Assembly: GCA_009176605.1 (NCBI GenBank)
Contig: SEYY01011750.1
Span: 1-28,502 of the forward strand
Reading direction: 5' to 3'
Source of the DNA: Armadillidium nasatum
Taxonomy: Eukaryota > Arthropoda > Malacostraca > Isopoda > Armadillidiidae
Length of the DNA stretch: 28,502 bases
In this document: in pieces, positions 12,064 through 24,853 of the stretch
How the letters are laid out: every line of letters starts with the position of its first letter
Numbering within the stretch: position 1 is the first letter of the stretch
Notes under the pieces: model-generated
Seen by the model: the letters and a program-made list of their open reading frames with translations, nothing else
Database searches by the model: none
What the model was told of the DNA's origin: nothing
Made by a program: the position numbers and the translations under genes

Positions 12064-12355
12064 ATGAGCAGGACTTCCATTATATTTGCCGACTGTCAGA
12101 GAAACGATTTGATGATTTAAAACATTTTAAATTTTGGAAAAGTTTGAAAAGTACCTATGCTAATGCTGTAGTTATTTAAGAGAATGATACGGTATCGCTT
12201 TTTTGGCGCAGGCTAAATGAACTAAGCTTCCAGCAAGAAAGAAAAACTGATGTTAAAAGATAAAGACGAAATAGTTTACTAAGAGCAGATATAAGACAAG
12301 ATGATTTGGCTTTAAAAATAAAGGAAAGATACTATCATGTCCGTTCGCCTTCTTA

Positions 12356-12481
<126 letters not shown>

Positions 12482-12774
12482 TAGAAGAAATTTCATTAGG
12501 CATAAATGAGTTTGTAGGAAGGCGGAGGAGGATGAGAAGGAGTAGCTCCGGAATACTCTAAAAATAAATTAGGTGCAAGAGTTTGAGAAATGAGTTTAGT
12601 TTTAGCTGAAGAACAAGCATTTGTAAGGCTGTTGGAAGAAACTAGAAGAGGGAAAGAAGGAGAAGCAAAGTTTTTGCTAGAAAGAGACTGAAGAAAAATC
12701 ACAAATGAAAAAACATTTTCTAATGAAAAAAAGTTGTTCGTAAAGATAATCCAGACGTTAATCTTCGATTTCTA

Positions 12775-13610
<836 letters not shown>

Positions 13611-14340
13611 ATGTACTAGTTCTTAGCACTAGGAAGGATGGACCTAGCACAATTCTGTTATGAAATTAAACATTCTGATGTTTGAAGGTGGCAGTAATGC
13701 CTGAAGATTTGTTGGGGCGAATAGAAAGATCATACTGTAAGCAAAGTTAAAACAAGGTTTATGAGTTTTAGTTGAAAGAAATGGGAATAGAATTCAGGCC
13801 TCCGTGTCAAAGAGAATTAAAATGATTTTGCTCCATGCCCACTAAGAGAAACCCCCTTCCGATAATTATTCCATGGGAAATCAAAGTGATACGACCTCGG
13901 GTTTGACCATATTGAGGTTCGTAGGGCAAAATAGGTTACACCCTGTTAGTCGGGTGTATTTCTTGCGAAACACTTGAACAGAATCAGAGATAAGAAAAAA
14001 TCGGAGGAACGAAAACGAGAGAAAATTTTGCAATATACAGAGAATTAGAAGTTATGAAAAAATTGAATCGAGTTGAGGTTTGGGCCATCTGGTCAAGGTT
14101 ATGAAAGGTTATCAAGAGAAATGAAAAAAAAAATTCATCTGATGTATTTTGAAAAATAGAAGAAATTCACTGGATATGGTGAACACAGAAATCACATAAA
14201 TTGATGATTTCAGAGAAAACCGAAGAGAGAATATGAACTATTTTATTATTTTCACCCTTTTTCTTTTGTCGTAAATATACCATTTCAATTCCTTGTGGTA
14301 GTTTTAGTTCGTTAGTAATTATAATAATGCTTTCTTAATT

Positions 14341-14854
14341 AAACCTATCTCTTGGTATTTTAATCGATTCAGCTTTGGGAGTCCTAATAATTTTTATGTA
14401 AATAATCCTTGAAGAGGCTTCTACCACTGCACTAAAATGGGAAGGGTATGCTATAGCCGATGGGAAAAGCAGATTCATTCTTTCTTAAAGATTTTTTTTC
14501 TAAAAATTATACTAAATATAAGTGAACATACTTCGTTAAATTTCTTAAGACGGAAATTATAAACTATTTTCGGAAGACTGCCAGGAAAATAACTCGATAT
14601 GAGCCAAGCACACTTCACAATTAATTTTTTAATCACACCGCTTCCCTCCATACATTATCGACTCAATTCCCGCAGTTTTTCATATTAATTGAAAATGCCC
14701 ATATCAAACCGTTGTCTGTCCTATAGAGCTCACGGACACTTTTAGGCCTTAAATTTCAAATTTTTTCTTTGTATAGGAAATATATATAAATTCATTTTGC
14801 GACATATACATTGATCAAATCTTCTGAACTATATATTCATTTGCAGGTAAAATT
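14341..14854. other. Spacer between two head-to-head LINE copies
   Basis: AT-rich with no supported coding region. It separates the 5' side of the minus-strand LINE from the 5' side of the plus-strand LINE. Highly diverged 5' parts of either copy may extend into it. Confidence 0.45.
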
Positions 14855-16825
14855 AGATCAAAATTCAATGTACACCACGATGAGTGATTGGGCTCCTCCC
14901 ATACTGATATAGGTGTGAAGGAGGCTATATCATTTAACATTCTCAACGATCTGGTGCAGTTGATTATGGAGCCCACACACATACCACATGGTCATAACCA
15001 GTTCTTGAACATATTTGCCTTATGCTTCACTCTTACTCCTTATAAATATAAATACACTATATTCTTCTGTCCACAATCTCATAGCTCTTAAATATAATAC
15101 TTTTTCTCCAGCAGTTCCACCATGCCCTAAACGAACTTTCTGGCTCTTTGATCGGACCAATTGTTGAGCATTTGGACCTCTTCTTTGCTAACAACCCTTG
15201 GAATAAAGCCTGTTTTGAAAAGAGGATGCTTCTGTGTCTACCGAAAAGGTAGAGACCGTAATCGTCGATGGGATGAGTAGGTTCATTCCAACTTCAACTA
15301 AATCTTTTTCTCCTCAAAACCCATGGTTCAATGGTACTTGTTCTCTTGTCTTTCGGGAAAGAGACAGTGCTTATCGTGCATGGAAAAACTCCACATCATT
15401 TATCATTCTTGGTAATTTTTATTTAGCTCTGAATAGTTGTAGGGATACTAATCGACGGCTTAAGTGTGATTTCACTAAATGAAGTGAGATAACCTCCATG
15501 GTTCTCCTATTGACAAAAACTTATATCCGCTATGAACTATGAATGTCAGGAAAGCCAGTGTCCAGCGACCTCTTCTTCCTTTTCTGTCAATTGTAGTGTT
15601 TCTCAGGGTTCTGTTTAATCTCCATCTTTATTCTTACTTTTCATTAACGATTTTCTTAGCTCCAATTCTAGCTCCATGGAGAGACTTGTGTGGTGGAGCT
15701 TGACATATCTAAGGCATTTGAATGGGTATGGCATGCGTCTCTGCTTTCTGGATTTCCCTTCTTCTCTTTGCTTATTTATATCTAGCTTTCTTTCTAATCG
15801 TTCCATTTCAGCTATTGTTGATAGAGTTACTTCTTCTTCCTTTTTTGTCAATAGTGTTGCTCCTCAGAGTTCTGTCTTGTCTCCTAATATATTCCTACAT
15901 TTCATTATTGATCTTCTAACTCTGTCATTTCATATGGGGATGACGGTACCCTCCATTCTTCTACTCATTTCAAATCTTCTCCCTCCTTTGCATCTAGAAT
16001 TTCCTCTCATCTTTATCTTAAAAATTCAATTCTTCCTGACCTTTATAGAATTCCCCAGTGGGATCGTCTCAACCTTGTGAAATTCAATTCTTTAAAAATT
16101 CAACTTCTTGAAATCTCCCTCTCAAAGACATCTTCTGACTTTCCTATTTCTTTCCATGGTTCTCCCGTCTCTCATGTTAACAGTATAAATATTCTTGGCC
16201 TTCACATAAACCAAAAAATATCTTGGAAACCTCACATCACAATGGTTGCTAGTGCGTGCGGCCTCAAAAAAGCTAGGAGTTCTGTTTAGACTGCGAGAAT
16301 TTTTTTTTCCGCAGCTACTCCAATTTAACAACGGCCTCACCCGCCCTAGAATGGAGTACTGCTCTCATATCTGGGTGGCTCAGGTTTCACCCGTCTTTTA
16401 CATAGGGTTGAGTCAAAGGCTAAGAAACTTATAAACTGTTCTTCTCTAACTAATTCACTTGACCCTTTATCTTTGCGACGTGACGTTGGTGCCTTGTCTA
16501 TTTTATATAAGTACTATAGCGGCAAATGCTAGAGGAAACTATCCACTCGTATAACTCCTACTGTGAGCGTCTTCGTAGCCCAGTTCCAGGTTTATCCGCT
16601 GTTGTGTTCTTTTTTTCCAGCCACCTCTGTTATGTGAAATTCTTTCTCATTTTCTGTGTTTCCTGCCGAATTTAATCTCAATTACATTATATCCCACATC
16701 TGTGCTCACCTACGAAATTTGAGATAGATGGAACTTTTTGTCTGTTTTATTTTTCATTGCTTTAATATCCCCTCTTTGAATAGGGCTCTGTCCGTGAGCG
16801 GTGGTGATGTATAAAAAAAAAAAAC
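14855..16825 (+). mobile_element. Jockey/CR1-type LINE, rearranged copy (+)
   Basis: Starts within the endonuclease at FNVHHDEW (14862). The linker (NPWFNGTCS near 15325) and RRLKCDF follow, then a jump. A partial RT motif-B segment (about 15590-15665) comes before motif A (LDISKAFEWVWH, about 15696), which is followed by a second motif B (about 15840-15920). The catalytic box reads YGDDGTLHSS at 15933 instead of YADD. The 3' domain (about 16080-16720) contains SKKLGVLFRLREFF and RPRMEYCSHIW. It ends with a TATA-A(n) tail at about 16811-16825. About 600 bp of linker and RT fingers are missing. Confidence 0.85.
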
Positions 16826-17137
16826 TGGGAATACTATTCAGATTGCGGGATTTTTTTTTCTTCTGAACAGTTGCTCCAATTATTAATGTTCACTTCCGCC
16901 CTTGTAAGAAGTACTGTTCTCCCATTTGGGGAGTTTCGGTTCCACCTTTCTTTTGGACAGAGTTGAATTTAAGGCTAAAAGACTAATAAACTGTCAACTA
17001 CTTTCAAACTCTTCAGACTTTTTGTCTCTCTGACGTGACTTTGGTGCACATCTCTTTTCTATAGGTACTACAACGGCTAGGAAATTTCCCTTTCGCATTC
17101 TCCCACTGTTGCGTCGCCCTCGCATTACAAGGATTGC
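16826..17137 (+). mobile_element. Second LINE 3' fragment joined to a poly-A tail
   Basis: Immediately after the A-run at 16813-16825 the sequence resumes at the LINE position ..RLGVLWRLRSFF. It continues through the ..PCMEYASHIW, ..FYRYYNG and ..RPRITR equivalents to about 17137. So a 5'-truncated copy, in the same orientation, follows the tail of the previous one. It is broken off by the hAT-like element at 17146. Confidence 0.8.
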
Positions 17138-17188
17138 CATATATACAGTGGCAGCTCGTGTAAACTTGGTAAGGAGGGGCTGCAAGTT

Positions 17189-17206
17189 TATATATATATT
17201 ATATAT

Positions 17207-17276
<70 letters not shown>
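17189..17276. repeat. (AT)n microsatellite inside hAT-like element
   Basis: AT run with two phase slips near 17199 and 17219. Confidence 0.95.
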
Positions 17277-17277
<1 letters not shown>

Positions 17278-17642
17278 CAAACGTACCTTACTTATTCTGG
17301 AAAGCTTGCTGATATTCTTATTTAAAAATACGGCCATATAACACATATATTTAAATTTTTTAAAAAAATTTTCTTGCTTCATCGAAAAATTCATCTACTG
17401 CAATTTTGAGATATTTAACTCGGAAAAAGACGCTGTCCACACTTGTGCTGCCAGACGAACGATGTCGTCGAGGCAATTAAAGCACTATAATGTACTTAGT
17501 AAATAAACTTAGTATAATATTTTTTTTTTAATTCCCAATTTTTCTTTATCAGAATTATTCAAGGATTTCAAAAATGTTATCCTTTTTAATGTACATTAAG
17601 TAGTTTTTGAAATATTTATGTGGACTAAAGTGTAGTCTGGCC

Positions 17643-17753
<111 letters not shown>

Positions 17754-18317
17754 ACAAAAAAAAAGCATAATAAATCCGTAATTTTTCTTTCACAAGAAAA
17801 AAAACATCTCCACCCCACCAGGTTCTATAACAAAGTGCTTTATTTAGTGTTTATATTCTTTACGCTCTGTCCTTTTAGGACAACTGGCAACATTCAAATA
17901 TCTTAAATATTCGAAAATAATCTCCATGTTGCCAAAAAGTAAAAGAAAGACAAACTTGGCAACTTGACAAAAACTGCTATTGCAATTTGTCATCCTTTTT
18001 TTCATAATGTGCCACATCTGTCCTATTATTTAAGAATAAAAAATTTGGTCTAAATTAGGACTGAGAATTTACAGCCCATATTTTATATAATTTAAATGCG
18101 TTAAAAAAAATATCGTACCCAAAAATTTGCAGTTGCAAAATGCATTTAATTCAAATTTTCTTCATTGATTTATAATTTTTATGTATTAAGTTGTTAAAAA
18201 AATGAATTTAAATCACTTTTCTCTGATAAAAAATTCATATTTATATCAAAATTCTACGCCTGGTACTTTTAATTTGGAGGGGCTGCTGCCCTGGAGCCCA
18301 TAATAGACGAGCCGCCA

Positions 18318-18428
<111 letters not shown>

Positions 18429-18644
18429 GATATGATAGTTCTGGTTATTACTAAATGAAAACCTAGTGATAATGCCTCGATGGGAGCTCGTTCGCTTAAA
18501 GTTGTTCTTGAATCAAACATTTTAGTTGGATGATAATTCAACGGCAATGCTTCGAAGAAAGTTATTCTCAGTTGCAACAGGCAGTGGTTTGACTCCGAAG
18601 GAGGAAAACCTATATATTTCCGCAAGTGTTCTTTATTTTCCAAC

Positions 18645-18648
<4 letters not shown>
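18429..18648. other. Unique-looking stretch
   Basis: Balanced composition. Open frames exist but show no recognisable motif. It ends at the poly-T run. Confidence 0.4.

Positions 18649-18682
<34 letters not shown>
18649..18682. repeat. Poly-T run
   Basis: 34 consecutive T. On the minus strand this is a long poly-A that could be the tail of a retroposed sequence. It is followed by TTGCAG and by CCGCCACTAC (18690-18699), which resembles a degraded hAT-like end. Confidence 0.9.
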
Positions 18683-18684
<2 letters not shown>

Positions 18685-18719
18685 AGAACACCGCCACTAC
18701 ATATATATATATATTATTA

Positions 18720-19190
18720 AATTTTGGATTTGAAAAGAAAAAGTTAATAAAACAAAGATGGTATATTTTGCAGAATTAATAGGAGATATAATTTGATATA
18801 AGCCGAACCAAGAGTCAAGGTTGGTTTCTCCCAAATTTGCATAAGATTAACTTGTATTCAAAAGAGCATCTCTGTAAATGCGATATAAAAAACAGATCTT
18901 AGTTAAGAATATGATTATGAACAACTTCTAAACGAAAGAACACAATGTTATAGAAGAATAACTTATACTGATCTTAATAGAAAAACTTCTTCTTGAGAAA
19001 TATTTTATTTCCTCACACAGGAACCAGTAGAGTGAACTAGTCCCCCTCGTCCAGAAGTTTTATTCATAAACTATTCACTGCAGCAATATCACGAATAATC
19101 TAGTAAAAGAATGTACAATCGAACAGATTAAATAGTCAAATTGATTTTATATCAAACAATATGATTAATAAATCTTGATTGAAAATGTCT
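18720..19190. other. AT-rich stretch, no gene seen
   Basis: No supported coding or RNA feature. The last part may contain diverged units of the 27-bp minisatellite that follows. Confidence 0.45.
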
Positions 19191-19380
19191 AAGAACTTTA
19201 TGATAAGAAAACTTTAATAGAACTTTTCAGTTTTAAATCTTTTAGAGAATTTTATTTAAGAAAATCTTTAGTTATGACAGCAAAAAGAGAACTTGTCATT
19301 ACGACTTCAAACTAAGAACTTTTCGATACGAAATTCAAATGAGAACTTTCCTTTGCGGAATCGAGTTGAGAACTGAACTA
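19191..19380. repeat. 27-bp minisatellite
   Basis: A motif of the form (G/A)AGAACTTT recurs at 19191, 19218, 19245, 19260, 19287, 19314, 19341 and 19368. Spacing is exactly 27 bp except for one 15-bp truncated unit. Units are diverged but the phase is strict. Neither strand gives a convincing repeated peptide. Confidence 0.8.
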
Positions 19381-19470
19381 TAAAAAAATAGTAATCTTCC
19401 ATTTTACATTTAGTGCTGAAATTTTAGCTATATGATTTTAACATTTTTAGCCATATGAATATTATGATTT

Positions 19471-20130
<660 letters not shown>

Positions 20131-20221
20131 GAATTACATCTTAGTCGAAATATCGAATGGAAAAATGGTTATCCTCCGCCTGACGAGCCTTTTTGCGGAT
20201 TTACTGGAGACAAATGCTCTT
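20131..20221 (+). CDS. Candidate internal exon, receptor guanylyl cyclase-like
   Basis: A 91-bp open segment bounded by acceptor ttccag (ending 20130) and a consensus donor gtaagt (20222-20227). In the open frame it gives 30 codons plus one base and ends with the motif W..G..PPPDEP.CGF.GDKC. The peptide contains [20 protein letters not shown]-x-G...PP.D.P.CGF..C signature is characteristic of the extracellular juxtamembrane segment of membrane receptor guanylyl cyclases (natriuretic-peptide-receptor type), just before the transmembrane helix. That family assignment is from memory of the motif and not a search. No adjoining exon was found, so most of the window would be intron. The exon lies between (TA)n arrays 5 bp upstream and 49 bp downstream. 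The codon composition is far more balanced than its surroundings. Confidence 0.55.
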
Positions 20222-20227
20222 GTAAGT
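20222..20227 (+). promoter_or_regulatory. Candidate 5' splice donor
   Basis: gtaagt, a perfect match to the consensus donor, directly follows the conserved Cys-containing codons. Confidence 0.55.
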
Positions 20228-20270
20228 AATTTATTCATATTTGTTTCTATGTGTAGTTTTATTAGATTAT

Positions 20271-20283
20271 TTATATATATATA

Positions 20284-20362
<79 letters not shown>
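20271..20362. repeat. (TA)n microsatellite downstream of exon
   Basis: About 92 bp of TA with a slip near 20290. Confidence 0.96.
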
Positions 20363-20364
<2 letters not shown>

Positions 20365-20868
20365 GTCTCGGGTTGTAATGAAAAGAGAATATTGCACTTG
20401 ATGTTTTATTGACATTATAAATGTTTGTTATATATAATTGATGATAAATTACGGTATGTAAGGATAGGCACGAATAATGCGACTTGTTTGAATGAATAAG
20501 TACGAAGAAGGAGTTGAGAGAGAATTTTCCTGTTGCACTCTCTCATTTCAACCTGTTCCCAGACAGCACTATAATATGTAAATATAATATTTTGTATGTA
20601 TTCTTCAAACTGCACTTGAATCTAATATATGAGTCCGCCATACTATAACCTAACCTCAAAACTGGAAGTTATTAAGTTAATTTAGGAACAAAGAGGGAAT
20701 AATCTGTGGAGTATGGAGAAACCAAGAAAATGGCAAAAACGGAAATAATATAGGCGAAATGTCACAACCAAGGAGACCTTACCCAACAAAGGTGAGGGTA
20801 GCAAAAAGAGGAGGGAAAGGATGCAGCAGAGCGGTTCTATAATATTAAAATCAAATAACAATAAAAAG

Positions 20869-20869
<1 letters not shown>
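20363..20869. other. Presumed intron, nothing recognised
   Basis: Balanced AT-rich sequence without repeats or supported open frames. Confidence 0.4.
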
Positions 20870-20966
<97 letters not shown>

Positions 20967-20967
20967 A
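20870..20967. repeat. (TA)n microsatellite
   Basis: AT run with phase slips near 20934 and 20959. Confidence 0.95.
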
Positions 20968-21097
20968 TCATTTTTTACTTTATTACGACAATATTCCACT
21001 GAGACCAACCGAGTCCACCCAAGCTTCACGGTATCATAGCACAAACTAATGATATTCAGTCAACCACCAGAGGGTATTATCACAAAACATTATACAA

Positions 21098-21548
21098 TTT
21101 TAAGTCCCGTCCCTTTTTCATAAGCTAGGGAAATATTTCCTAACCTTTTTACCTTTTTTTTAACATTGATTGATGGAAGCATAAACCCATCTAATTTAAA
21201 TGCCACTTTTCAGGTAATTAAATCAGGACCTTTTTTCCTTTTTCTAGACATTGATTGCCGGAAACATAATAAAACCATTGACCACACCATTTATCCTCAT
21301 ATCCCAACCTGTTATATATATTTACATATATACTAAATTTATTCGACGCACCTTTCAAATTTCCAGGTAAATATTTGCTACCATTATTTACCTTTTCTTA
21401 ACATTGATTGTTAGAAATATAATTCCATCCTCATAAAAATCACATTTCAAGTAGTTAGAACCGGACCTTTTGCCTTTTATTGACATCGATTGATGGGAAC
21501 ATCATAAAACCATTGTTAACCCAATTAATCAAAATAATCCGAACTGTC
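21098..21548. repeat. Tandem repeat, two ~238-bp units
   Basis: Unit 1 is about 21098-21335 and unit 2 starts at about 21336. Anchors recur at a fixed offset: AACATTGATTG at 21162 and 21400 (238), and a second ACAT(T/C)GATTG at 21248 and 21483 (235). Inside each unit this motif occurs twice, about 85 bp apart, so the unit itself is an older duplication. A third partial unit lies at 25203-25290. Confidence 0.8.
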
Positions 21549-21570
21549 ATATATATATATATATATATAT
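21549..21570. repeat. Short (AT)n at LINE 5' junction
   Basis: 22 bp of AT immediately before the GGGGGAGG start of the LINE. Confidence 0.9.
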
Positions 21571-21840
21571 AGGGGGAGGACGTAGCGCCGTCCGAGGCGA
21601 TGCAAGTACCCCCCATTGGGCATAACCCACGGAGTGATAGGATGGGCTAGTCTATTCCGTTTCACTCCGTTGCCCTTTGGTTCGTTCCTTTTCGCGTTTC
21701 ACCTTCTCATGGGGTTCCCTAGCGTACCCCCGCCTCACACTGGAGTGTCTATGCTCCTACTACCTCTCCACCCCAATTCTTCACATGTCCCCACATTTTA
21801 CATGCACTTACTCTTACATTACCTAAAACAGCAAACTAAA
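21571..21840 (+). promoter_or_regulatory. LINE 5' UTR, probable internal promoter region
   Basis: GC-rich leader before the first plausible start ATGGCGAAA at 21841. An internal promoter is expected for LINEs that keep their 5' end, but none can be identified by motif. It begins with a G run and a 5-bp-stem hairpin. Confidence 0.4.
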
Positions 21841-22680
21841 ATGGCGAAACCGACAGCTGCCTCGGAGATGCTTGGGGGGCGGCATCCAAAGAATGCCCCT
21901 CAACCTCCACCCCTCACCCCATCATCACTTGGGAGTTGGCGGCCTCCGATGATGGGGATGGTGCCGCCATGACCCGGCGTCCGGCTTGCCCCGATGCACG
22001 GTCTTCTTTTTTCATTAATTTCTGCAACATTCGCGGTCTTTTTTCTAATTTCCCCTTTGTTGAACACCATCTCTCTTCTTCTAAACCTCATCTCTTATTT
22101 CTAACCGAAACTCAGGTGCTTGAGTGTGCTGACAGCAAACCTTATTCTGTTACCTCCTACTGTCTCTATCCTCAATTTTCAGCCAAAGGCGGTTGTTGCG
22201 CTTATGTGCGCAACGATGTTATTTGCTCTCGTGTCTCTGATTTTGGAGTCTCATGAATTTTCTACCTTTATGGCTTAAGCTCTCTTGCAATTCTACTACT
22301 AAATTTATTTGTTCTGTCTATTTATCTCCTAATTCTACTGACTATAAAAAATTCTTCGACTATTTAAACTCCAAAATAGAGCACATTCTATCCTCTTCTC
22401 CTTTCTCTGAAATCATCCTTTTGGGTGATTTCAATGTTCACCACCGCCAATGGCTTTCCTCTAGTTCTCAATCTCCAGCCGGTGAACTCGCCTTCAACTT
22501 TTCTATCCAGAACAACCTTGAGCAGTTGGTGCAACTCCCTACTCCGTATCCCTGACCGTCTTGGTGATGAACCCAACATACTTGATCTTTTCTTAACCTC
22601 TAATCCTTCTCCTTATACTGTTAAACTCTTTCCTCCTCTGGGTTCATCCGATCACCTTCTTATCTCCGTATCTTGTTCTG
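21841..22680 (+). pseudogene. LINE endonuclease domain (frameshifted)
   Basis: The likely start is ATG at 21841 (MAKPTAASEMLGG). A frame change near 21935 leads to FFINFCNIRGLFSNF and LLFLTETQV, the EN N-terminal motifs with catalytic Asn and Glu. After a shift near 22250 it reads FICSVYLSPNSTDYKKFF and [14 protein letters not shown], the Asp/Asn pair. After another near 22550 it gives [15 protein letters not shown] and [12 protein letters not shown], the SDH motif at about 22650. All catalytic motifs of the EEP nuclease are retained, so decay is by short indels. Confidence 0.85.
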
Positions 22681-23335
22681 TCTCTTCAAGTCTTCCGCAA
22701 GAACGGCCCCGCCTTCGGCGAGGAGACGTCTGTGGCACTTCGGTGCTGCTAACTGGTCAGACTTGCGGTTGTACTTCTCTGATTTCCCATGGAATGATTA
22801 TTGCTTTCGTGGGAGGGGTCCCTCGGAATGTGCCGAGCGTATGACCGAGGTGATTCTCTCTGGCATGGAAGCGTACATTCCATATTCTTTCCCTTCTACT
22901 AAACCTAACAAACCTTGGTTTAACTCTGCTTGTTCTCGCGCTATCCGCCGCAGGGATACTGCCTTCAGAGATTACCGTCGTCTTCAAACTCCTGAAACTC
23001 ATGCTACTTATATTTCATCCCGGAATCGTGCAAAATCTATTCTTCGAGATACCAAAAACTCTTTTCTCCGCCGCAAATGCAATAATCTTTCTGGTTCTTC
23101 TTCATCTCGCCCTTTCTGGCATTTCGCAAAAAATGTCAACTCTAACTTTGTTTCTTCCTCTTTCCCTCCTCTAGTATCTTCTGATGGCACAACTGCCATT
23201 TTACCTTCAACTAAAGCTGAACTCTTCGCTCAAACTTTTGCCTCTAACTCTACCTTGGACGATTCCGGAGCTATTCCTCCTCCTACAACCCCCTCCAACT
23301 CATTTATGCCTAACATTGTAATTTCTTCTAAAGAT
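22681..23335 (+). pseudogene. LINE linker between EN and RT
   Basis: Open from 22673 in one frame. It shows [51 protein letters not shown] and RRKCNNL, then HFAKN...FPPLVSSDG. The conserved Trp and basic residues are typical of this LINE family and recur in the copies at 13690-14040 (-) and 15234-15480 (+). No enzymatic function is known for this part. Confidence 0.8.
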
Positions 23336-24339
23336 GTCATTTTGCTCTCTCTGAGCTTAACACTAAGAAGGCGTATGGTCCTGATGGTATTCCTCCTGCG
23401 GTTCTCAAAACTTGTGCTTCTGAGCTTGCACCCTGCCTTGGTAAACTATTTCGTCTTTGCCTTTCTACTTCGATCTTCCCTTCTTGTTGGAAACGTGCGC
23501 TCATTCAACCTGTACCGAAGAAGGAGGACCCTTCTCAACCCTCTAACTATCGTCCAATTTCTTTAACCTCCGTTCTTTCTAAAGTTTTCGAATCTATCCT
23601 TAACAGGAAGATTTGGAAACATCTCAATTCTTCCAATCTTATCTCTGATCGCCAGTATGGCTTTCGTAAAGGACGTTCTACTGGTGATCTTCTTTCCCTA
23701 CTTTCTGACTCTTGGTCCTCCGCTCTTCGGGGTTTCGGTGAATCTTTCGCTGTGGCGCTAGACATATCGAAAGCTTTCGATAGAGTCTGGCACAAAGCTT
23801 TGATTTCCAAACTTCCGTCTTTCGGAATCTATCCTTCTCTCTGTGACCTCCTATCTAATTTCCTTTCTGGTCGTTCTATAGCAGCTGTTGTAGACGGCCA
23901 CCGTTCCTCCTATAAATCTATAAATAGTGGTGTTCCTCAAGGATCTGTCCTTTCTCCAACTCTTTTTCTAATTTTCATCAATGATCTTCTCTCTATTACT
24001 TCGTCTCCTATACACTCCTATGCCGATGACTCCACCCTTCATTATTCCTTTCAATTTGAAAGACGTCCCTCCCAACAGCAGTTATTAGACGCAAGAAGGA
24101 TTGCCTTGGAGCAACTGACCTCTGATCTATCCCTGATTTCAAATTGGGGCAGAGAAAACATGGTCGTTTTCAATGCCTCAAAAACTCAATTCCTCCATCT
24201 TTCTACTCGACACAATCTTCCACACAACTATGACATCTTCTTCGAAAACACTCAACTCAAACCTTCATCTGTTCTCAATATTCTCGGTGTTTCTTTTTCT
24301 CGTGATCTTTCTTGGAAAGATCACATTATCTCTCTCTAA
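23336..24339 (+). pseudogene. LINE reverse transcriptase domain
   Basis: Open frame of about 330 codons. It reads ALSELNTKKAYGPDGIPP, NYRPISLTSVLSKVFES and QYGFRKGRSTGDLLS. Motif A is VALDISKAFDRVWHKAL (Asp near 23761). FLSGRSIAAVVDGHRSS and SGVPQGSVLSP (motif B, about 23932) follow, then SYADDSTLHYS (catalytic YADD, about 24019). It ends with NWGRENMVVFNASKTQFL and LNILGVSFSRDLSWKDHI. The catalytic Asp residues are intact. A TAA at 24337 is caused by a change in a short CT run (atctctctctaaa), after which the protein continues in another frame. Confidence 0.92.
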
Positions 24340-24853
24340 ACAAGCTTCTAAGAGGTTGGGTGTTCTGTGGCGCCTTCGTAGTTTTTTTGCGCCACCCCAG
24401 TTGCTTGCTCTGTATAGGGGTGTTGTTCGCCCCTGTATGGAGTACGCCTCGCATATCTGGGGTGGGTCCACACATACAGCTCATCTTGAAAAGGTGGAGT
24501 CTAGGGCTTTTCGTCTTATCAACTCTCCTGCTCTTACTAACTCTCTCCAATCTCTTTCTTCCCGTCGAATTGTTGCGTCACTCTCTCTATACTATCGCTA
24601 TTACAACGGACATTGCTCTTCTGAACTCTCACGTCGCATACCTCCTCCACTGAGAAGGGCTCGTGTGACACGTCTTTCTACACAGTCTCATCCTTTCTCT
24701 GTCCAACTCTCCGACCCCAGACTTAACCGCTATGCTCAATCTTACATGTACTCTACTGGTAAAGTCTGGAACACACTCCCTTTATCTGTTTTCCCAACTT
24801 CCTTTGACTTGCACACTTTTAAACGCCGTGTATCGGGTCACGTCGGCAATTAG
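24330..24853 (+). pseudogene. LINE C-terminal domain
   Basis: Continues from the RT after a frame change near 24330-24340. It reads SKQASKRLGVLWRLRSFF, RGVVRPCMEYASHIWGG, ESRAFRLINSPALTNSL, LSLYYRYYNGHCSSEL, RVTRLSTQSHPFSV and GKVWNTLPLSVFPTSF, and ends with FKRRVSGHVGN at 24853. This is the conserved tail of this LINE family. It is the best reference for recognising the 3' fragments at 10640-11240, 11310-11750 (-), 16080-16720 and 16826-17137. Confidence 0.88.

Noticed and set aside
12496..12702. Independent small minus-strand gene
   Set aside because: FASPSFPLLVSS and SGATP match the pre-RT linker of the young LINE. It is part of the long minus-strand copy.
22757..23810. Arg/Glu-rich minus-strand open frames
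   Set aside because: Antisense shadows of the pyrimidine-rich LINE coding strand.
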